This document shows positions 1 through 5,508 of a stretch of 7,238 bases of DNA, in pieces. Numbering within the stretch: position 1 is the first letter of the stretch; each line of letters begins with the position of its first letter. The position numbers were made by a program, and so were the translations under genes. Below the pieces are notes generated by a model. The model did no database searches. It was given only the letters and a program-made list of their open reading frames with translations, and was not told the DNA's origin. Origin of the DNA: Verrucomicrobiota bacterium (GTDB lineage Bacteria > Verrucomicrobiota > Verrucomicrobiia > Opitutales > UBA2995); assembly GCA_027297085.1 (NCBI GenBank), contig JAPUIL010000345.1, forward strand, positions 1 through 7,238, in the 5' to 3' direction.

Positions 1-896
1 CCCAGCCACTCACAGGCATTAGCCAGAATTTGGATGATCTTCTCCTGCTTGAATACGGGATAGGTTTCATGACCGGGGCGAAAGTAGAAAACTTTTCCGC
101 CGTCGATGTTCCAAACCATGCCGCTGCGGAAACGCTCTCCGGTTTTCCAGGTTTCCTCAAAGATGACTTCGTCGGGTTCGGGAATATGAAAGGGTTCGTT
201 ATACATTTCCGTAGCTGGAAGTTGGAAGCTTCTAGGCAGCCCTTTGGCGATTGGATGTTTCGGAGCTTTGACCGCCAGGGTGCTTGGTTTTCCATCGGCC
301 CTGAAGTCGGGGAAGCAGCACCAAGGTAGGTGAATGATACCGTGCACAGCTGTCTTACCCTGTTTGTAACCATAGTAGGCAGGAGTAAATACGCTGCCAC
401 GCATCGGTGCAGAGCGTTCCTTGGGTGGAGCGACCGTTTCGATGGTAATTTTTTTACCGGGGTTGTGTTGCTCGATGTAGGCCAGACCCTCCTCGATACT
501 GCGACCGTTCATCAATTCGACAAATGGCCGAGCCCAGTGGGCAGAATGCAAAATGACCAAGTCTAGCTCACCCCTGCGAACGAGATCCGCGACCTTCTTG
601 GCATTCTCCCAAGACACATCTTCATGTCGAGCATGTCCCCACCAAAGCACTACATCCGCCCAGGCTAGGTTATCATCGGAGAGCCCTTGCTCCGGGTCAT
701 CCAGAGCAACGGACCGAAATTCCAGATCATTGGTCGATGCTTTCAATCGAGCCACGATTTCATTTCCAATAAAATTGTCATAGGCCTCTTCCTGTCGTGG
801 CTGTCGTTCATCCCACATCAGGACCTGAATAGGCTCGGCGTTTAAAGTTGAGGACACACAGAAGATGTAGACACAAAGTGACGGTAAGATTCTCAT
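1..896 (-). CDS. Secreted ThuA-domain protein (trehalose-utilisation-like), 3' end cut by window edge
   Basis: I translated the minus strand from an ATG at 894-896 and found 298 codons without a stop to the window edge. The ThuA family (glutamine-amidotransferase-like fold) is linked to carbohydrate use, but its biochemical role is poorly defined. The protein starts MRILPSLCVYIFCVSSTLNA, a short signal peptide with likely cleavage after Ala20, so it probably acts in the periplasm or outside the cell. Family-like blocks are VLMWDERQP (25-33), AYDNFIGNEIVARL (38-51), the Trp/His-rich VVLWWGHARHEDV (82-94), DLVILHSAHWARPF (112-125), and near the end GGKVFYFRPGHETYP (266-280) and ILANACEWL (290-298). 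Those last blocks normally lie close to the family C-terminus, so probably only a short tail is missing. No Shine-Dalgarno is evident before the ATG. The gene follows glpK on the same strand after 234 nt. A decayed copy lies at 3479-3812. The family call is firm; the function is not. Confidence 0.88.
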   Translation of the reverse strand, partial: MRILPSLCVYIFCVSSTLNAEPIQVLMWDERQPRQEEAYDNFIGNEIVARLKASTNDLEFRSVALDDPEQGLSDDNLAWADVVLWWGHARHEDVSWENAKKVADLVRRGELDLVILHSAHWARPFVELMNGRSIEEGLAYIEQHNPGKKITIETVAPPKERSAPMRGSVFTPAYYGYKQGKTAVHGIIHLPWCCFPDFRADGKPSTLAVKAPKHPIAKGLPRSFQLPATEMYNEPFHIPEPDEVIFEETWKTGERFRSGMVWNIDGGKVFYFRPGHETYPVFKQEKIIQILANACEWL

Positions 897-917
897 AATT
901 GGCATAGTTTAACAGAT

Positions 918-940
918 TTCAGTGTTCAGGTGTCAGTGAC
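918..940. repeat. Short quasi-periodic TTCAGTG/TTCAGGTG/TCAGTG run
   Basis: Upstream of the ThuA start the plus strand reads three imperfect units in succession: TTCAGTG, TTCAGGTG and TCAGTG. A related phrase, TGTCAGTAG, recurs near 990, and CTGAAACCTGAAGAC occurs near 1069 on the same strand. It may be part of a dispersed intergenic repeat, or simply low-complexity spacer. No function can be assigned from one copy. Confidence 0.3.
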
Positions 941-1030
941 AAGAAGCTTTCATGGCGAAGGCATTTTAGCGTTTGGCCTTGGAAGAAGTGTCAGTAGTTT
1001 TTTGCAGTCTCCCTTTTCAATAGCCGTTTT

Positions 1031-1046
1031 ATTCAGATCCCTGAAT
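1031..1046. repeat. 6-bp inverted repeat in the gap between glpK and the ThuA gene
   Basis: ATTCAG and CTGAAT flank a 4-nt loop (ATCC on the plus strand), 85 nt past the glpK stop. On the minus strand, the transcribed strand here, the hairpin is followed by AAAACGG rather than a T run, so it does not look like a standard intrinsic terminator. The rest of 897-1130 shows no gene, no strong hairpin and no convincing promoter. It is therefore unclear whether the ThuA gene is co-transcribed with glpFK. Confidence 0.3.
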
Positions 1047-1130
1047 TCTGGAAATTATTTGCTACCTTCTGAAACCTGAAGACTTCCCATTCATTCTTTA
1101 TGAGGACCGGGAAAGGCTTCGACTGACAAA

Positions 1131-2633
<1,503 letters not shown>

Positions 2634-2641
2634 TTACAAAA

Positions 2642-2655
2642 TCAAATGCATTTGA
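2642..2655. promoter_or_regulatory. Perfect 14-bp palindrome between glpF and glpK
   Basis: TCAAATGCATTTGA is a perfect palindrome lying 17 nt upstream of the glpK ATG, in the 53-nt glpF-glpK gap. On the transcribed (minus) strand it is followed directly by TTTTG. It could be an operator for a dimeric regulator. It could also fold as a weak TCAAA/TTTGA stem with a TGCA loop that modulates glpK expression relative to glpF. The palindrome is seen directly; any function is inference. Confidence 0.35.
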
Positions 2656-2677
2656 AAAGCCCAGATGCCGTTTTTCT

Positions 2678-3382
2678 CTACCAGAGAGTAATATATACTA
2701 CAGCGCCAACCACTCCTCCTATCACCGGTCCAACCACAGGAAGCCAGGCGTAACTCCAGTCTGAATCGCCTTTGCCTGCAATGGGCAGGATAGCATGAGC
2801 GATTCTTGGACCGAGGTCGCGGGCCGGGTTAATTGCATAACCGGTCGTACCTCCTAACGAAATACCAATACTCGTAATCAGGAGACCCACGATCAAAGGA
2901 TTCAAACCATCAGCAAAAGAATTGGCCCCAATGGCCAACAGTCCCAGAACCAAAATGGCGGTGCCGATAATTTCGCTGATGAGATTGGCGGGTGTATGTT
3001 TCACTGCCGGTGAAGTGGAAAATACGCCCAACTTTGTAGCGGCATCATCTGTTTCTTTCCAGTGCGGCAGATATTGAAAATACACAAGCGTGGCCCCGAT
3101 TATGGCACCTATCATCTGCCCGGCAATGTATGTGGGCACATGGCTCCAATCGAATTCTCCTGCCACCGCAAGACCAACCGTCACTGCCGGATTGATATGC
3201 GCGCCGCTGATCTGGCCCACAGAATATATGGCTATCATGACGGCCAATCCCCAACCAATGGCTCCCATCAACCATCCACCTCCGTTGGCAAATGTCTTTT
3301 TAAGGGCAATCCCCGCATTCACTCCGCATCCCAGAATTACCAATATCATGGTACCAAGCATCTCGGCTAAAAAATTACTCAT
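2678..3382 (-). CDS. glpF: Glycerol facilitator, MIP-family aquaglyceroporin
   Basis: This inner-membrane channel allows facilitated diffusion of glycerol (and possibly other small polyols) into the cell. The 234-aa protein has the six-helix, two-half-helix layout of the MIP family, with both pore motifs: SGAHINPAVTVG (59-70, NPA at 64-66) and GYAINPARDLGPR (181-193, NPA at 185-187). Asp189 after the second NPAR is typical of glycerol-conducting members rather than strict water channels. By position the selectivity filter is Trp44, Tyr182 and Arg188; E. coli GlpF has Trp48, Phe200 and Arg206, so Phe is replaced by Tyr. The ATG at 3380-3382 gives the usual N-terminus that enters helix 1 at once (MSNFLAEMLG). 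No strong Shine-Dalgarno is visible. It is the first gene of the likely glpF-glpK operon, which explains its function. A close alternative would be a diglycerol or polyol facilitator of the same family. Confidence 0.95.
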   Translation of the reverse strand: MSNFLAEMLGTMILVILGCGVNAGIALKKTFANGGGWLMGAIGWGLAVMIAIYSVGQISGAHINPAVTVGLAVAGEFDWSHVPTYIAGQMIGAIIGATLVYFQYLPHWKETDDAATKLGVFSTSPAVKHTPANLISEIIGTAILVLGLLAIGANSFADGLNPLIVGLLITSIGISLGGTTGYAINPARDLGPRIAHAILPIAGKGDSDWSYAWLPVVGPVIGGVVGAVVYITLW

Positions 3383-3422
3383 AGTTCGAAAATCATAGAG
3401 TTCATTCCCTTACCTGATCAAG

Positions 3423-3463
3423 TGCAGATAAATACCTACTTTCTATGGCTGATAGTATCTGCA
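3423..3463. promoter_or_regulatory. 8-bp inverted repeat upstream of glpF (candidate operator)
   Basis: TGCAGATA (3423-3430) and TATCTGCA (3456-3463) are perfect inverted copies separated by 25 bp. They lie about 40-80 nt upstream of the glpF start, where operators or promoter elements would be expected. On the minus strand a TTGCAG hexamer overlaps the distal arm, but no good -10 follows at standard spacing. The repeat is seen directly; a role in glycerol-operon control is inference. Confidence 0.3.
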
Positions 3464-3478
3464 AATAGATGTGCTTGC

Positions 3479-3812
3479 AAAAGTCCGCGCCCAATGGGCT
3501 GAATTCAAGACGACTCGATCGAGGTCTCCGCAGTGATCCATGTCAGCCACTGCCATTGCGTTCTCCCACGTCACTAGGGCGTGCGTGTTCCCACCAAACA
3601 ACTACATCGGCTCATTGCAATTTACCGTTCGAAAGTCCCTGTTCCGGATCATCCAGGGCAACGGATCGAAATTCCAGGTTGTCAGTGGTCGTTTTCAATC
3701 GCGACACGATTTTATTTCCGAGGAAATTGTCATACGCCTGCTCCTGTCACGGCTGCCGTTCGTCCTACACCAGGACTCGTATTAGATCGGCTTGAGAGGT
3801 CAGGTTGAGAGT
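3479..3812 (-). pseudogene. Decayed partial copy of a ThuA-domain gene
   Basis: Read on the minus strand, this stretch aligns with roughly residues 17-125 of the ThuA gene at 1-896, at about three-quarters nucleotide identity by eye. Matching blocks include DERQP, QAYDNFLGNKIVSRL, LEFRSVALDDPEQGLS, ADVVVWW and, after a frame change, NSAHWARTF. It cannot be expressed as one protein. There is TAG at 3765-3767 where the intact gene has Trp28, TGA at 3747-3749 for Arg34, TGA at 3612-3614 for Trp79, and a net 5-nt deletion near 3565-3572 that shifts the frame. Similarity stops at about 3479, so the C-terminal two-thirds is gone, and no start codon or recognisable signal peptide remains. It is upstream of glpF and in the same orientation as the intact copy. 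The divergence suggests an old duplicate or paralogue rather than a recent copy. Confidence 0.85.
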
Positions 3813-3882
3813 GATGTAAAATAGTCGCTCGTACAACTTTCAACGGCATCGCGGGGGACCAGCCTTCGCTTTTTGGAGACAA

Positions 3883-3897
3883 TGCCACAGGGTGGCA
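3883..3897. repeat. 6-bp stem hairpin TGCCAC-AGG-GTGGCA
   Basis: TGCCAC (3883-3888) and GTGGCA (3892-3897) are perfect complements around a 3-nt spacer. No T run follows on either strand, so it is not a convincing terminator. Confidence 0.4.
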
Positions 3898-3936
3898 AAC
3901 CAAGGTCGAAGATATTCAATTCTAGCCTCTCGCATC

Positions 3937-3951
3937 CGGGCTTCTTGCCCG
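3937..3951. repeat. 5-bp GC-rich hairpin CGGGC-TTCTT-GCCCG
   Basis: CGGGC (3937-3941) and GCCCG (3947-3951) enclose a 5-nt loop. It is not followed by a T run on either strand. It sits about 95 nt upstream of the ATPase start and could belong to a leader if transcription started further upstream. Function unknown. Confidence 0.35.
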
Positions 3952-3961
3952 AAATATCGTC

Positions 3962-3981
3962 ATAATAACATATAATAACAT
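3962..3981. repeat. Perfect tandem direct repeat, 2 x 10 bp, upstream of the ATPase gene
   Basis: ATAATAACAT occurs twice without a gap (3962-3971 and 3972-3981). The second unit is immediately followed by the AT-rich CATAAAAAT. The 10-bp period is close to one helical turn, which would put two sites on one DNA face and is compatible with protein binding. It may equally be simple AT-rich slippage. The junction contains TATAAT (3971-3976), without a matching -35 upstream. Confidence 0.45.
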
Positions 3982-3987
3982 CATAAA

Positions 3988-4017
3988 AATGATAAAAGAA
4001 CCTTGACTTTTATCATT
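3988..4017. promoter_or_regulatory. Perfect 11-bp inverted repeat upstream of the ATPase gene (candidate operator)
   Basis: AATGATAAAAG (3988-3998) and CTTTTATCATT (4007-4017) are exact inverted copies around the 8-nt spacer AACCTTGA. The right arm overlaps TTGACT (4003-4008), a good -35-like hexamer, so a protein bound to the repeat would compete with RNA polymerase. It could also form a stem in a transcript started upstream, but its AT-rich arms and 28-nt distance to the ATG fit an operator better. The repeat is certain; its role is inferred. Confidence 0.5.
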
Positions 4018-4032
4018 CCATTTTTCTAGGTA
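4003..4032 (+). promoter_or_regulatory. Possible promoter of the ATPase gene
   Basis: TTGACT (4003-4008) resembles a -35 box. At 18-bp spacing there is only TAGGTA (4027-4032), a poor -10 for a standard sigma-70 promoter. If it were used, transcription would begin a few bases before the ATG at 4046, giving a very short leader. That would argue against the GTG at 4034 as start. Confidence 0.25.
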
Positions 4033-4045
4033 TGTGTGCAAGATT

Positions 4046-5413
4046 ATGAAACGCAGGCATTTAGAGTATCTTACAGATTGGAAGGATCGATCCAATCGAA
4101 AGCCTTTGATTATTCGAGGAGCCAGGCAGGTTGGTAAAACCTATCTGGTGAGAGATTTTGCTGAGCGACATTTCGATAACATGGTTGAGCTCAATTTGGA
4201 ACTGAATCCAGAAAAGGCCGATCTCTTCACTTCAAGAGACGTGGATGAGATTCTTCAATTGCTTGAGCTTGATCTGGGCGTCTCGGTGAAACCAGGTAGA
4301 ACGTTACTATTTATCGACGAGATTCAAAGGGCTCCTGAATTGATCAACTTCCTCAGGTATTTCCATGAGAAAAAGCCCGAGTTACATGTAATCGCTGCAG
4401 GATCATTGTTGGAATTCGCTCTGAGCGATCACGATTTTACCATGCCTGTTGGGAGGGTTGAGTATCTGTTTTTAGGGCCTCTGGATTTTAGTGAATTTCT
4501 GGAGGCTCTTGGAGAGAGACGCTTCGTGGACTTTCTAAAATCTTATGAATTCGATAATCGGATTCCGGCATCCATACATCAAGCGCTGCTGAACTCATTA
4601 AAGCGTTATTTTATTATTGGCGGAATGCCAGCAGCAGTTCGCGAATTTGCGAATGGAGAGAAGTACAAGCTAGCCCATATGGAACAACAATCCATCCTGC
4701 AAACGTACCAGGACGATTTTGCAAAGTATCGGGATAAGCTAAATATTCGCAGATTGCAGTTAGTGTACGGACGAATACCAAAGCTGGTCGGAAAAAAAAT
4801 GAAGTATGTGAACATTGATCGAGGCGAGCGGGCAAAGGACTTGGCTGATTGTATCGAAATGCTACAAATGGCTCGTGTACTTTATTGCGTAAAGCATGCG
4901 GCAGGAAATGGAATTCCTCTGGAAACAGAAACCGATCGAAAATCGTTTAAGCCTTTGTTTCTGGATGTGGGTCTCCTGTCGGCAGCTCTCGGACTGAATC
5001 CTGTAGATATCAAGCTGGCGGATGATTTACTGCCCCTGTTTAACGGGGTGATTGCCGAGCAGTTCGCCGGCCAACAACTTCTGTATCGGGGAGCTGAATA
5101 CGAAAACCCTGAACTTCACTACTGGCGAAGAGAGAAAAGAGGCGCTGCCGCTGAAGTCGATTATCTAATCGCTTACGGCAACAAGGTGGTCCCCATTGAA
5201 ATCAAATCAGGTAAGACAGGTACCTTGAAATCACTGCATGTGTTTGTCTCCGAAAAAGGATCGAAAGTGGCCGTACGGTTTAATTCTGATTTACCATCAA
5301 ACATATCCCTGCTTCCATCGGTAAACGTAGAAACTCGAGTTCCATTTAACCTAATTTCCCTTCCACTGTATCTGATCGGCGAAGTAGGTCGCCTGATCGA
5401 TCAATCCAGTTGA
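4046..5413 (+). CDS. AAA-type ATPase with C-terminal DUF4143 region
   Basis: A 455-aa protein of the widespread AAA_14/DUF4143 family, whose cellular role is not established. Numbering from Met 4046: Walker A GARQVGKT (25-32), Walker B LLFIDEIQ (87-94), a sensor-like AAGS (117-120) and the family-typical GGMPAAV (192-198). In the C-terminal part, AEVDYLI (369-375) and VPIEIKSG (382-389) resemble the spaced acidic and E-x-K residues of PD-(D/E)XK nuclease folds. No signal peptide or membrane segment is visible, so it should be cytoplasmic. The frame is also open from a GTG at 4034; I prefer the ATG because MKRRHLEYLTDWK matches how such proteins usually begin. Neither start has a clear Shine-Dalgarno. 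It is monocistronic in view, lies next to a gene relic, has repeats at its promoter and appears more AT-rich than its neighbours, all consistent with an acquired accessory gene. Confidence 0.88.
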   Translation: MKRRHLEYLTDWKDRSNRKPLIIRGARQVGKTYLVRDFAERHFDNMVELNLELNPEKADLFTSRDVDEILQLLELDLGVSVKPGRTLLFIDEIQRAPELINFLRYFHEKKPELHVIAAGSLLEFALSDHDFTMPVGRVEYLFLGPLDFSEFLEALGERRFVDFLKSYEFDNRIPASIHQALLNSLKRYFIIGGMPAAVREFANGEKYKLAHMEQQSILQTYQDDFAKYRDKLNIRRLQLVYGRIPKLVGKKMKYVNIDRGERAKDLADCIEMLQMARVLYCVKHAAGNGIPLETETDRKSFKPLFLDVGLLSAALGLNPVDIKLADDLLPLFNGVIAEQFAGQQLLYRGAEYENPELHYWRREKRGAAAEVDYLIAYGNKVVPIEIKSGKTGTLKSLHVFVSEKGSKVAVRFNSDLPSNISLLPSVNVETRVPFNLISLPLYLIGEVGRLIDQSS

Positions 5414-5508
5414 TGGGAGTGAGCTAAAATAGCAAACCAAGCCTCGATCCCTGCTCTTTCCTCTTCGCTCAAACTTTTGCACCTCAGAACTTTTATAGTT
5501 ATTCAATT

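Larger units (their letters stand above)
3813..3961. other. Non-coding stretch between the ThuA relic and the ATPase gene's upstream repeats
   Basis: No supported reading frame is found here. The DNA contains two compact GC-rich hairpins (3883-3897 and 3937-3951), and GATATT (3911-3916) and AATATC (3953-3958) arms that flank the second one. The GC-rich start of this block contrasts with the AT-rich DNA after 3961. It might be part of a dispersed intergenic repeat, but that cannot be judged from one copy. Confidence 0.4.

Noticed and set aside
1031..1046. Hairpin past glpK as an intrinsic terminator
   Set aside because: The stem is short and is followed by A residues, not a T run, in the direction of transcription.
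3062..3398. Two overlapping plus-strand frames of about 100 codons
   Set aside because: Both are antisense to glpF, whose NPA motifs prove the minus-strand frame.
3469..3808. Open plus-strand frames of 75-108 codons opposite the ThuA relic
   Set aside because: They have no recognisable protein features and arise because the relic's antisense frames happen to lack stops. The similar frame at 553-783 is the antisense of the intact ThuA gene, so the resemblance between them comes from the shared minus-strand ancestry.
3960..4020. Repeats upstream of the ATPase gene as a CRISPR array or transposon end
   Set aside because: The direct repeat has only two 10-bp units without spacers, and no transposase gene or second terminal repeat is visible.
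4034..4045. GTG at 4034 as the start of the ATPase gene
   Set aside because: The in-frame ATG 12 nt downstream gives a more family-like N-terminus. The GTG would also lie at or before the possible transcription start. It is not fully excluded.
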